From contig NC_133123.1 in NCBI RefSeq assembly GCF_033568475.1, positions 23,174,622 through 23,238,621 of the forward strand: DNA of 64,000 nucleotides. The letters are read 5' to 3'. The notes below the pieces were generated by a model. The model did not search any database, had not been told where the DNA came from, and worked only from the letters and a program-made list of their open reading frames with translations. The translations under genes were made by a program, and so were the position numbers. Shown piece after piece: positions 23,076 through 35,400 of this stretch (its first letter is position 1; each line of letters opens with the position of its first letter). The stretch comes from Henckelia pumila (taxonomy: Eukaryota; Streptophyta; Magnoliopsida; Lamiales; Gesneriaceae).

Positions 23076-24402
23076 TGTTGAATCCGATATTTTGGTGATA
23101 ACAAACAACAACTCATTGTATAGGAATGTGCTGCCAACCATTGTATTTCAGGAACCTACTACAACTTCTACCGAAAGCTTGTCAACCGCCTTTGCTCTCG
23201 ACCGGCTGAAGTCACAAGCCTATCAACTGGCTATCCAGACCAGCAGAGGATAAATCTATCTACCGGAAGCTTGTCAACCGCCTTTATCTCTCGACCGGTT
23301 GAAGTCACAAGCTTATCGACTGGTTATTCAAACCAGCAGAGGACAAATATCTCTACCGGTAGAATGCCAACTGCCTATCTAGATATCTCGAGACAAGTAC
23401 CTATGACAAGATGTTCTTTGCAGGATCTTTTATTAAAAGCAGAACCGGCGTTTCAGAAGATTTGTTGACTCCTGCAAATCAAGACAACAGGTTGTACCAA
23501 AATGGCAAAAACACAGAATGACTGCAGATAAAGCATTCGACCGTTTATTCCAGTTTTGGACCCTGGAAGTTGTCTGCAGTGTACGATCCTCATGCAGAAT
23601 CATCAATGCATTTATGAGCATTAAATGTGCATTCAATGCAGCATCAGAACGTTCAAAATAAAGACGTTGATGATTGACCTATATAAAGGGAAGATTGCTC
23701 AAACAACAACAACAAGTGATACGAGACAACGAAGAGAGACAAGCAACTCAGAAAAATTTCAATCACTTGACTAATATCAGAAGTCCTCATCTGATATACT
23801 TGAGCACACTTACAAGATCAATCATCTGCTGCTCAAATAAACCCTCGCCTACAGTTCACATATCTGATCGTCAAGGATCATTCTAGGGTTTTCAAGCCTC
23901 TCGACCGCTCTGCAGTCTGAGAAGCTCAACTCAACTATACTCAGTGTTGAAGAGACTTGAAGCTGCTCTGAAAGCTTCCACCAGTCCGATAAGAACTGAG
24001 AATCTTATCTGTGTAAATCTAGGAGTTTCGGATTAGGCATTGGATAAGTCCTAAGTCTGAAGTGGGTGTATTACAAGACGTTGTAATAACCAAAGTCTTC
24101 TAGTGAATTCCTTCCTAAGTGGAAGAAGGGGAGACGTAGAAGGATTAAGCCTTCGAACTTCCATAAAATCGTGCTTTAGCATTTACTGCCATTTATCTTA
24201 CATCCTGCTCATACATTGCATTATAAACTTTGCATCACTAAAACCTCTGAACTATTTCCGCACTATTTAAGTTGTTCAAAACGTTTTAGAAGTTGAGAAA
24301 ACTGATTAAGTGAACTAAACCTCACTTGATCATTTTAAAGAAGAAAAAGAAAAGTTTCAGAGTGTATTCACCCCCCCTCTACCCTCTGAACCGATCCCAA
24401 CA
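23076..24402 (+). repeat. 3' LTR of the Sirevirus
   Basis: 1327 bp, matching the 5' LTR apart from the change seen at 23586. The same 92-bp tandem units start at 23168, 23260 and 23353. Confidence 0.95.
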
Positions 24403-24407
24403 GACCG

Positions 24408-25625
24408 AATGACTTAAAATTAATCTGGCCATGCGAGACTCATAAAATAATCAACCCCATGGAACTGAATTATAATTTTTATTTGATCTACCTCGATCGA
24501 GGTATTAAATTCTAACAAATAAGCACATATATGGTGTAATTACATGCATGTTACATGTAAAAGGTAAAGGAAAACCGTTAAAACGGGTACCATATAAGTA
24601 TAGTTTTTTGTTTTGACAGTCCATATAAGTATAGTTGAAACATTATTATTTATTATATATATCCTTAATTAAAGATAATATGCAAGTTATATTTAAATAA
24701 ACATAGAAGGGATAAATATTATACCGTGAAGATACCATAATTACACAACTCCAATAATAATATAAAGCTTGAAATTAAAATTCTAAAAATTTGGAAATAT
24801 TTAAATGAATAATATGTTTTAATTTTGATACAGATATTATTAATTACGACTCTGAAAAATTTTAATAGGAAAAAACTTTAAATAAAATTAATTTGAAGCT
24901 AATTATAATTTTTTAAAAATTAATTCACATGATTGAAAAACGATTAAATTTGTAATATGATCCAAATCCTGAAATTCTAATTGCATGCTGGACTATGGGC
25001 TAAGTCCATGTATTTTGTTGGACTAGATTTAAGCTGGCCCTTACTTATTCTTTTCCTTTCGTTTTTCCTTGCACATTTCCTTTTAGGTTAAGGCACATGA
25101 TAACTTTCTTTTTATATACAAATAAAATTATTTATAAATATAAGTTTTAAATTAAAAATTAAATTATTTTGTGTCCATTACGAAAATTCTTGATTACCTA
25201 GTGCAAAAAACTTAATGATTATTTCCCACAATTAGATACAAAACTAACTCCTCAAATTGAAGCACATGACAACACGTATCCGCGATAAGTCGTACATTTT
25301 AATTAAAATTTATCACTTTTTTTCGACGTCGTTTCTCATGATAATACATGTAACTCGAGTGGTAATTATTTTTCGAATGAGACTTTTAAACCAATTAGCA
25401 ATCATAATCCACAATTGTTGTACATAATCATGTGTCATTAGGTTAGGGTTTCTTTTTCATGAAATGGTGACAACTATAATAGACCTAAAACTTTAGCAAT
25501 AATGGTGCAAATGGGTGTGGAGTGTTGATTTATTCATGACCAATAATATTTTTGTGCACAAAAAGAAGTTACTGATTAATGTCACATTTGTTTAGGTAAC
25601 CCTTGTATAATATTAACACAAAAAT
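24408..25625. other. Intergenic, no gene seen
   Basis: AT-rich DNA right of the Sirevirus with no coding frame. Confidence 0.6.
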
Positions 25626-25785
25626 TTATGTGCGACGGTCTCACGGGTCAATTTTGTGAGGCAAACGTATTTTTTATTTGGATTACCTATGAAAAAATAT
25701 TAATTTTTATTGTAAATATGAGTAGGATTAACCCGTCTCACGGTAAAAATCCATGAGTCCGTCTTACCAGAGACTTACTCAAAGA
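25626..25785. repeat. Foldback MITE, second copy of the GACGGTCTCACGGGTC family
   Basis: Left arm GTGCGACGGTCTCACGGGTC (about 25631). Right arm TAACCCGTCTCACGG, then a GAGTCCGTCTTACCAGAGAC stretch. The centre contains the TATTAATTTTTATTGTAAATATGAGTAGG type of sequence. It has the same plan as the copy at 1535-1690. Confidence 0.6.
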
Positions 25786-26114
25786 TTAATCTTATTTTCT
25801 TTAACCTCTAGAGATTGTTTGCTACTACTTACACAGTTGAGCTTGAATTACTCCTTTCTCTTTGAGTTGAAATTTGATTTTCATTTCCTTAAAAAAAAAA
25901 AAAGAAATTTGATTTTCAAGCAATAAATAAAGTTACTTTTGGATGAAAAGATCTATATTGCGTTTGGACGTGCACTTATAAAACGTTTTAATTTATAAAA
26001 GTTTTTTTTTTAAAAAAATATTTTTATAAAATATTTTAAAAATTGTCTTACAAATAATACTTATCGTTCAAAATCTGCCGTATTTGATGGTTTCAAGATA
26101 AATATTTAATAATG

Positions 26115-26173
<59 letters not shown>

Positions 26174-26739
26174 CCTCCCAAATAATCAACATTAATAAAT
26201 TATATTTCAAGTACGGTAAATAATTTATTGTTGATTTTTTTAATATAAAAAATAGATGAAATGAATTTTTAGTCAGTGATTCATTGTATTTTATATTTTT
26301 ATTCATATATAATGTTCAAAATCTTTAATATTTTTTAATAATTAGTGCAAACGAAACTTAATTGAGTGAAGTATATATAACTGACATTGTTAAGTACTGT
26401 TTAGAGCATGAAGTTGGCAAATAGAACTGTAGAACAGATGATTTTGTCCCCTCAGATTTGTGTATTTTTTTTAAATGTAAATTTATTTATCTCCGATATA
26501 TAGAATCATATATTAAAGAGGTCTCTAAAAATGAAAGAACTTAGTTTCAAATCATAGAGCTTACATACTGATAAGATCATAAGAACGCCTAGTAATTAGA
26601 TCATGTACCCGATGCGTTAGTTAGATGTTTGACAAAAAAACCATAAAACCTATGTTATCCCATAAGAGCTTTTTGCATTCACAATGATAACACCAAAGTA
26701 TGAAATATTATATATAAAAAAAACCAAAGTATGAATTAT
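25786..26739. other. Intergenic with a (TA)n microsatellite
   Basis: No coding frame. It contains a 55-bp pure (TA)n at 26118-26172 and poly-A/poly-T runs. Confidence 0.6.
26118..26172. repeat. (TA)n microsatellite, 55 bp
   Basis: An uninterrupted AT dinucleotide run. Confidence 0.95.
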
Positions 26740-27010
26740 TATTTTTAGATCCGACTTGGTCTCGTCTACCATTTTCTTCGCATCTATTTCGAAAATAACA
26801 TGGTGCAGCTCTAAGTTCTTTATCCATATCAGTGCTTCACGTAAGGCATTAATTCCTTCTTATGATCTAATATTTCGTTGCATTGATCTTGATCACAAAC
26901 ATTGCACAAAAGAACCTTGATCATCGTCTCGAATAATAAAGCCAAAGCAAAAAAATACCCTTTGTTCTTGGAAGATTGCAGCATCACATGAAAGAGCAGC
27001 TACAATTTTT
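26740..27010 (-). pseudogene. Decayed RNase H-like (RVT_3) fragment of a LINE or similar
   Basis: Minus-strand translation, hopping between frames, gives CDAAIFQEQ, FGFIIRDD.QGSFVQC and then EALIWIKNLELHHVIFEIDA. This is the plant RVT_3 RNase H pattern: a CDAA start, a G.(I/V)(I/V)RD..G strand, an EA..A(L) helix and an (I/V)..E.D strand. Several stops and frameshifts interrupt it. In plants this domain commonly ends LINE ORF2 proteins. Only about 90 residues remain; no reverse transcriptase is seen next to it. Confidence 0.5.
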
Positions 27011-29670
27011 GTGTTCGATATTTTACGCAAAACAGATTTCATTTAAATAAATACTATAGTTTACAAGTAAATCCCATGATTATAAGTATTACGTGTCCTA
27101 TATATAATGCCCACACAAGTATATATAAATACTATATTACATATTTTCAGAAAAAAAATACTATATCATATACTCTCTTCTTTTACTATACTACTATTTT
27201 TAAAGCACATCAAATTTTTTTACTAAAATTATTCTGATTTTCACGAGAGAACATGATATATATAAAGTAGAAAAAATAATTTAACTTCAAATTAAATGTT
27301 ATTTTATACATAATCTATTATATTAGTATCTGATAGGGAAAATTATATATAATTCAGTCATGTGTATATATCTCATTGCGAGTTTGATACTCTATGTTAT
27401 CAATTCTAGTCTTAGTCCGATATATTTGGTTTTATTGCAATAATAGTCGTCTTTCATGTGATGCAGAGATATAAAGTATGTACTAAAGTTGATGTGATCG
27501 ATATTGATGTCACACTTACAAAAATTAAAAAATATATGACTAAGAATGAAATTTGATATATAAATCAAAATCGAAAAGATGTAAACATATCGAACACAAA
27601 AATTAAAATTATTTTTATTATAATGCACGAAGCATACTGCATATATGTATAAATAAAATATAAAGGAAAGGAAGGTTTGAAAGCACGGTATCATGTCCAT
27701 CTTACGTACTAGCTCGAACACTCGCGAAATAGTAGTTATATTTTCTATAAATATCATCTTAAATAAAAATGCCTTCTTTAATAAAATATAAGTCAAATTC
27801 TTCTTTCTCTAAAAATAAAAATATCTTATTATTTTGTTAAAAAAATATCAGTAACTTTTGTAAATTTATCCCTAAAAAAATTGTAAATTTAAAATATAAT
27901 ATTGTTATTGTTAGAAAACATTTGGTGAGTGGTAAACAATCTTCTCATGTATTGTATTCTACAAAATGATTGTGTGTTTGAATATTAGCATTATTTATAT
28001 ATGCGTGACCTACATATGTATTCATACTCTATACTCGAGTATAATGTACTCATCGCATGTATAAAAATACTACTTATCAATTTATTATTATTCTGATTCT
28101 TTTTTATTTGAGATATATTAGTTATAACTGAATCTCGAACTCAAAATCTCAAGTCAAATTTGAAATCTTATCAGAAGAGTTATGAGCAATAAACTTCATG
28201 AAATGCTTGAGCATAAATATCTATTTCTTAATTTATTTTTTAATTCTGGCTTAAATATCCAACAATAAGTCACAACACAAAAACTTCTGTTCATGGATTA
28301 ATTTTGTAAGACAGATGTAATTTGGATTTAAAAGTTGTACTGGTACTTTTAAAAAAATATTATTTTTTATCGTAAATATATTTTCTTGTTAATTAATAAT
28401 TATTATGGAGAAATATTAAGTAATACTTTTATATATAAAAAATTATTAGTTTTTACTAGGTGTAGATCAAACAGCCATATCACGGTATAGATCTTTGATT
28501 GCAGAGGACATGTAACTACTCAAGTGACAAAATTAGTGAACACCTACGATTAAAAAAAAAATAGTGAACAACTATTTTAATTATATGAAATTTGTAACCG
28601 AACTTTCCACTAAAAAATAATAACGCATGCTAGCTCTTATTTAATATTACTCTCTTTTTTCATACCAAATTTTCCTTCATTTTCAGTTTTTCACATATCA
28701 TAGTTATTCCTAGCATTATCATCATTTTAATTCACTTAATTTTTTAAAATCAATTTTCAAAGAGTCGGTTTCTTATGAGATTCTCCGGTCGACACAAGTC
28801 ACACGACCTATATTTATAATAAAAACTAATATTTTTGACATAAAAATCATATTTTTTTATACTCCAAGTCGAATATATATATGCTTCATAAAATTGAATT
28901 GTGACATCGTCTCATAGAAGTTTTATATTAAAGTATGTCTAACTTTGTGTAATTATTTTATATTGGCATGATTTGATACTAAAAATTATATTTTCTCAAA
29001 AAGTATGCATTTATTTCCTTAAAACATTCTTCCGCGTTATTTTTCTGAAAAAATCGAACGAAATTCCGAAAACAAAACAAAACCCTATAATTTTCATTAT
29101 TTTTTTTATATAAAAAAATCACGATTTCGTGCCACTCTAACTTGGCAAGCACCCAATGGGGCAATTGCTAAAGTGAGCCTCCCCAGATGGGACCCACGTT
29201 CGAGTATGTATGCCGCAAACTGATTGGTTATCATAAAAATACACCCAATCCAAAGGTGCCACGTATGGGGTTAAGTGATATTTGTATAGGGCCTTTGTAT
29301 AGTTGTATTCACCAGTCACCACGCAATCCATGAGAACAGGGAACCAAGCAAAAGGTCTCAAAATATTTACTAATAAAAATCGTTGGATGCTTATCTAAAT
29401 TTCAGTTTGTCTTAAATAATATTTTGATTTGTGGTTAAGTTATACATATAGTCAAAACAGAGTTTTGATATGGTGAACATTCACCTGAACACTATGTGAA
29501 CATCGACTGAGGTGATCGTGATCATCTATTAAGTATATAGAACGTCAAATCAATCGATGTACATAGATGTCTACAATGAATGTTCACCGTAACAAAACTA
29601 AATCAAATAAATCTTGTTTTTTTAGGTACATTTTGTGCCAGGAAATTTTCAATTTTTTTTTGTCAATATA
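27011..29670. other. Intergenic, no gene seen
   Basis: AT-rich. A degenerate copy of the GGTCTCAC foldback family lies at about 28762-28925. A less AT-rich patch at 29125-29365 has no recognisable coding content. Confidence 0.55.
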
Positions 29671-30208
29671 CAAGGGCGAAGGCAGATAATGGGCCGGGTA
29701 CCCGGGCTTCAGCCCGGTTGGCCCAATTTTTTTAAAAAAAATTTATATGGTCCAAAAATTTTAAAAAGAAAATTTTATTTGTTATTTTTGGGGCTAATGT
29801 TATACTACGCATCCCGGTAGTCTAATTAAAAAAATTGAGTAGCCCACCTTTAATTCTCAAAACTAGTAAAAAAAAAACCAAACAAACAAAAAATGGGTTG
29901 TTCTTTATTTCTGTCCTTGTCTTAGTGCGATATTCTTCACTCCCTATCTTCTAATGCTCTCTGACATTATAATGTTCCCACTCTTATAAGGTATATCGAC
30001 CAAATTAAAATGATGAAATTTGTATATACACTGAAAAATATTTAATTTTTTTGTAATTAATTTTGAGAAGATTTTTTCTGGTTTTTTAATAGAGAATTTT
30101 ATTATTATTTTTTTCAGCAAAAATCAGTGTTTTCATCTTCCATTATTTTTGGATTTCTCGATAAAATATTTTAGCCCGGGTGAAACTGAAATCCTGGCTC
30201 CGTCATTG
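29671..30208. mobile_element. Candidate non-autonomous hAT-like element, about 540 bp
   Basis: The left end is CAAGGGCGAAGGCAG. The right end, read inversely, is CAATGACGGAGCCAGG, an imperfect inverted repeat of the CAGGGGCGGAGCC type common in plants. GCCCGGGCTTCAGCCCGG (left) and TAGCCCGGGTGAAACTGA (right) are subterminal. Flanking 8-mers TCAATATA and TCTACATA match at 6 of 8 positions. The inside is AT-rich and non-coding. Confidence 0.45.
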
Positions 30209-30963
30209 TCTACATATATCACTCGTGATCTACTAAAGATCACGAGATTGATTCAAACTAAATTTTTAATCAAATTCAAGCATAAAAATATCATATCATT
30301 TTGTTCGTATCCTTATTTTATGGAGCTCAAATTTTATTTTGGTGTAAATTATAAAAAAAAAGTTTTTGCTCGATTGATCCGCCCAAAATATACATAAATT
30401 AAATAATATTGAGAATATTAATATTTACTAGCATAATTGTGCACACACGATGCGTGTGTATAAATAATATAATATATTTATAATTATATATTATATATAA
30501 ATTATATATTTTATTTTTCATTAATTAGCTTAATTATGATTTTTAATGAATTTTTTTTTCTAAATAATTTAAAATTTGTTTATCTTACTTATAATTGTTA
30601 GTGAGAAAAATATGGAAATTATATACAGATATAATCAAATTTACATATTTATTTATTATAAAGGTAATTTTGGGGAAAAAAAATTGGCGTACTCTATCTA
30701 TAGAGCCCAGATTTTATATACAATATATACAATATTTATTTGATTTTATAATATATATAATATAAATAAGTCTTTTATTAGACGGTAATATGGATCTTTA
30801 AAATTTAGACGAGTTAATCCTATCTATTTTTACAATAAATTAGTATATACTTTAGATATAAAAGTTAATATTTTTTTATGAATCACCCAAGTGAGCAATG
30901 ATTGATTTCATAAATTCGACATGTAATACTAATATTGTCTCATGTAAATTTGTGTGTATATAT
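30209..30963. other. Intergenic, with a decayed foldback repeat next to the Copia insertion
   Basis: No gene. About 30775-30950 resembles the GGTCTCAC family (ATATGGATC..., AGTTAATCCTATC, AATCACCCAAGTGAG). The old Copia element begins directly after it. Confidence 0.45.
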
Positions 30964-31571
30964 TGTTGGTTTCTGAGTACTGTGCAAATCTGTGATGATT
31001 TTTCGGATGTTGTCTTGACTGATGTCGGGACAGGACTTGAGACAATGACATAAATTTGATCTAAGATTTTTAGTCGAGGCTAAGGTAAAACTCTATGTCC
31101 TTAAGACGAATTTGCCCCACACACAGTGCTTATGGAATACGGCAATCAAATCCCAAGATACAACGACTTCGTTTTGTAATAAAGCACTCCAAATTACAAA
31201 ATCCGACGAACTTCGAAAATGCTTTTTGAACTTTCTGAAAAATGATGAACAACAATGATATGCAACAATATGTTTTTAATATATGTGTGTCTATATTCCA
31301 TTTAAACACATGAGATATTAATAAAAGATTGAATGACCTTATATGAAAAGGTGCATTATTTCAAAATGAGACACTTTATCAAAAGATGTCAAGCAAGCAT
31401 AAGTACCCTGTCACAACTATTCGGTTGAATTGGATTTTCCAATTTCCAATTTTAATAACCGAATTCAGATTTTAATTTGAATTGAAATTTAATTTACAAA
31501 TTCTATTGAATTGATTCAAAGGGTAACGGTGGCATCATTTGCCACTTACCACTTGCCATTTCTTTTTCATT

Positions 31572-31608
<37 letters not shown>

Positions 31609-31824
31609 CATATATATATATATATATAATATAATACATATTATAATATATATATATATATATGTATAATATTTTTCTATTCAATCTTTTACTCGATAAA
31701 ATTCGAATAATTATTTGTGAACACTTTATTAATTTCTCTTTCACCCTTAATTGGTAATCGAGAAATAATTTTATCACAAATATTTTATCTATTCTAAATG
31801 GGTACACAACCCAAATTTCCAACA
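30964..31824 (-). repeat. 3' LTR of the old Copia element
   Basis: It matches the right LTR throughout, with many substitutions. It is 40 bp longer, mainly through (TA)n expansion at about 31577-31663. Confidence 0.9.
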
Positions 31825-31833
31825 ATCCCCCAC
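31825..31833 (-). other. Polypurine tract of the old Copia element
   Basis: Minus-strand GTGGGGGAT directly before the TGTTGG of the 3' LTR. Confidence 0.75.
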
Positions 31834-32402
31834 ATGAATGGAAATTAATGCATGTATGAAATGCAGACACTTTAGAAAGTCCAAACGAAAGATTATTGCA
31901 TCGGAAAAGGTAGCTTTTGGCTTTGAACCTTCCGTAGTAGAATACCATCGGATTTATTAGCTAGTTAGTGAACGCGATGTCTTGAACTACACAACCGTTT
32001 GTGTAAACCAAGACAATGGTATCAACACAATAACCTTTCTCACATCTTACTAGTTCTCATGGTTGTGTCCGTTTTAGCCATGAACACGCACTTGGATTGA
32101 TAAGTGTTTCATTGAAGTGGCTCGTCTTCACACTTACATAGGTGATATCCTATAACGAGTATCCTACCATACCCGAATTTTTCAAGTATATGAATCATTA
32201 AAAGCATAAGCTTAACCTCACTACATGTGGTTGGCAGCACGTTTTTCACCCTAGAAATGAGAAGACAACTTTTTATAAAGCTTGTCTCAAGTGCTGTTAC
32301 AACAACTCTCATAACATCGTTGTCCCATTGAACCAAGATCTTGGGATCTCCAGTCAGCAAGGTTGGGTTTCTGCTATGATCGTTTTATTTTTAGATTTTT
32401 AG
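31834..32402 (-). other. 3' untranslated internal region of the old Copia element
   Basis: Between the end of RNase H and the polypurine tract. Minus-strand frames here are short and show no domain. Confidence 0.6.
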
Positions 32403-35400
32403 TCACATTCCCCTTGATGAGCAGTTTACTTGATCTCTACTCAAACCTTTTGTCAACGGATCTGCTAAATTCTCTTTCGAGTTTACATAATCGATGGAGA
32501 TTACTCCATTAGAGATCAACTGCCTAATTGTATTATGTCTACGACGTATATGTCTTAACTTATCATTGTACATGCTACTTTGTGCCCTTCCAATCGCTGA
32601 TTGACTATCACAATGTATCATTACGGCAGACACAGGTTTTTCCCAGCATGGGATATCCTCTAAGAAATTTCTTAGTCATTCAGCCTCTTCAGCGGCTTTA
32701 TCTAAGGCTATAAACTCAGATTTCATTGTGGATCGAGCAATACATGTTTTCTTTGTGGATTTCCATGTCACGGCTCCACCACCAATGACAAACACATATC
32801 CACTTGTGGATTTGGAATCATTCGTATCCGAAATCCAGTTTGCATCACAATAGCCTTCCAGCACTGCTGGATATCTCGCATAATGTAATCCATATTCTGA
32901 AGTATGTTTCAAATACTTAAGAACTCTCATCAATGAATTCCAATGCACATTACTTGGATTACTCGCAAATCTACTGAGTTTATAGACTGCACATGCAATA
33001 TCCGGACGTGTACAGTTTGAAATATACATCAAACTTCCAATCACACGTGAATATTCCAGTTGTGATTTGAGTTCACCATGATTTTTGTCCAAATGCACGT
33101 TTAAATCAATTGGTGTTGCGACAGGAGTTAGAACATGAGCACCAAACTTTTTTAACACCGTCTCGACATAATGAGATTGTGTGAGGACAATTCCTTCTTT
33201 TGTCTTCATGATCTTAATTCCAAGAATTACATCTTCCAAACCCATATATTTCAAATCAAAGTTCTTAATCAACAACTTTTTTGTGTTCATAATCACATTA
33301 TGACCACTTCTCATAATAAGCATATGGTCTACGTATAAACATATTATAACGAACGAATCAGGTGTACCTTTGATATAAACACATTTATCATACTCGTTTA
33401 TCTTGAAACCATTTGACAACATAGTTTTGTCAAATTTCTCGTGCCACTGTTTTGGCGCTTGTTTCAATCCATACAACGATTTAACGAGTTTGCACACCTT
33501 ATGCTTTTGTACGGGAGCCACAAACCCTTCAGGTTGCTCCATGTATATTTCTTCATCCAATTCACCATTTAAAAATGCGGTTTTCACATCCATTTGATGT
33601 ATCTCAAGGTCATGCAATGTAGCAATGGCAATGAGAACTCGAATGGAGGTAATTCTAGTCGCTGGTGAATATGTATCGAAGAAATCTAGGTCTTCCTTTT
33701 GATTGAAGCTTTTAGCCACCAACCGGGCTTTATATTTATCTATAGATCCATCAGCCTTGTATTTTTGTTTTAGGATCCACTTGCATCCTAAAGGCTTTGT
33801 TCCTGGTGGAAGATCAACCTCAACCAATTCACATGTATGGTTTTGCATGATGGATTCTATCTCGCTATTAACAGCTTCTTTCCATAACGGTGCCTCGGGA
33901 CTCGATAATGCTTCCATTATTATTCGAGGTTCATTTTCTAACACATAAGTCAGAAAGTCAGGACCAAAAGTCTTTTCCTTTCTAGCCCTTTTACTGCGTC
34001 TCAATTCGTTATCATTTTCATGATTTTCCGCAGTTTCATTTCCTCTTTTATTTCTATGATTCTCTTCAATAGCAATATTTTTGTCATATTAAATAAGAGG
34101 TAGTCCAGTATCATCCCTATTTCCATTAGGATGTGTTTCACTGGTATTTTCGTCCACAGATTTGTCGCGATGACATTTTGTCTCATTCTTGTCTTTATAC
34201 ATGTCCCGACATGCTTCGGGACAAGATACAATTTTTCCTTTTTTGTAGGGTACAATTTCCTAAAAAAACACAGCATTCCTTGATTCAATAGTAGTCCCTT
34301 TATGGATATCAGGAATGTCTGACTTGTGCACCAAAAATCGATATGCAGCGCTATTATTGACATAACCAATAAAAATGCAATCGATTGTCTTTGGCCCAAT
34401 TTTCACTTATTTCGGCTTAGGAACTTCCACCTTAGCCAAGTACCCCCACACTTTTAGATATTTGTAGGCCGACTTGTGGCATTTCCACAATTCATAAGGG
34501 GTCTTATCTCTTTTCTTATGAGGTACTTTGTTTAAAATATAGGTAGCCGACAAAATCGTTTCCCCTCACAAATTCTGTGGTAATCCAGAATTTATCAACA
34601 TAGCATTCATCATCTCCTTTAGTGTCCGGTTCTTTCGTTCCGCTACACCATTGGATTGAGGGGAGTAAGGCGCGGTCGTTTGATGAATAATGATGGACTC
34701 CGTAAAAAATTCATCAAAAGGAGCACCATATTCTCCTCCTCTATCACTATGAACCACTTTAATTCGCTTGCTTAGTTGATTCTCAACTTTTGTTTTATAC
34801 ACTTTGAATGCTTCCAAAGTTTGATCTTTGCTTTTTAACAAGTACACATAGCAATATCGAGTGCAATCGTCAATGAATGTAACAAAATATTTATTTTCTC
34901 CTCTTGATTGCACAAATTTCAAATCACATAGATCACTATGAATTAATTCGAGAGGAGCAGTATTTCTTTCCAACGAATGAAAAGGTAATTTGGCCATTTT
35001 TGCTTCAATACAAACTTTGCACTTGTGTGTTGGATCAATATCAAATATTGGCAATAAGTTCATCTTCATTAATCTTTGCAATGATTTATAATTCACATGC
35101 CCAAGTCTTAAATGTCATAAATTTGAACATTCAAGCAAGTAAGAAGAAATTATAACTTTATTGTCATTAAAATCACGGAGTACATTGATTACATTCATAT
35201 TAAACAAGCCATTGTCAAGATACCCCTTTCCTCTGAATTGACCATTCTTAGAAAGTACAAACTTGTTGGACTCAAACACTAATTAACCGGCATTTAGAAG
35301 AGCCGATCCCGACACTAGATTCTTCCGAATATCAGGAACATGGAGGACATCACGCAGCGTCATTTCCTTTCCAGAAGTCATCTTTATTACCACATTTCCA

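Larger units (their letters stand above)
14069..24407 (+). mobile_element. Full-length Copia LTR retrotransposon, Sirevirus type, with env-like ORF
   Basis: The element runs 14074-24402 and is flanked by a perfect 5-bp target duplication, GACCG (14069-14073 and 24403-24407). In order: 5' LTR, tRNA-iMet-type primer site, intact gag-pol, an env-like ORF, polypurine tract, 3' LTR. Both LTRs are 1327 bp, begin TGTTG and end CAACA. By eye I find one difference (G at 14584, A at 23586). The long extra ORF between pol and the 3' LTR, after a Copia-order pol (integrase before reverse transcriptase), is the Sirevirus layout. Intact ORFs and near-identical LTRs indicate a recent insertion of a possibly competent copy. 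Confidence 0.92.

Noticed and set aside
29137-29361. 74-residue minus-strand frame in a less AT-rich patch
   Set aside because: Composition is not clearly coding, and no motif, promoter or splice context was seen.
31577-31670. Regular TA repeats considered as structured repeats or an array with spacers
   Set aside because: Simple dinucleotide expansion inside an LTR. No direct repeats with unique spacers, so no CRISPR-like array, which would not be expected in a plant nuclear genome.
34001-34399. 132-residue minus-strand frame
   Set aside because: Out-of-frame shadow of the degenerate Copia pol. The true frame (IGPKTIDCIFIGYV and onward) is interrupted by stops here.
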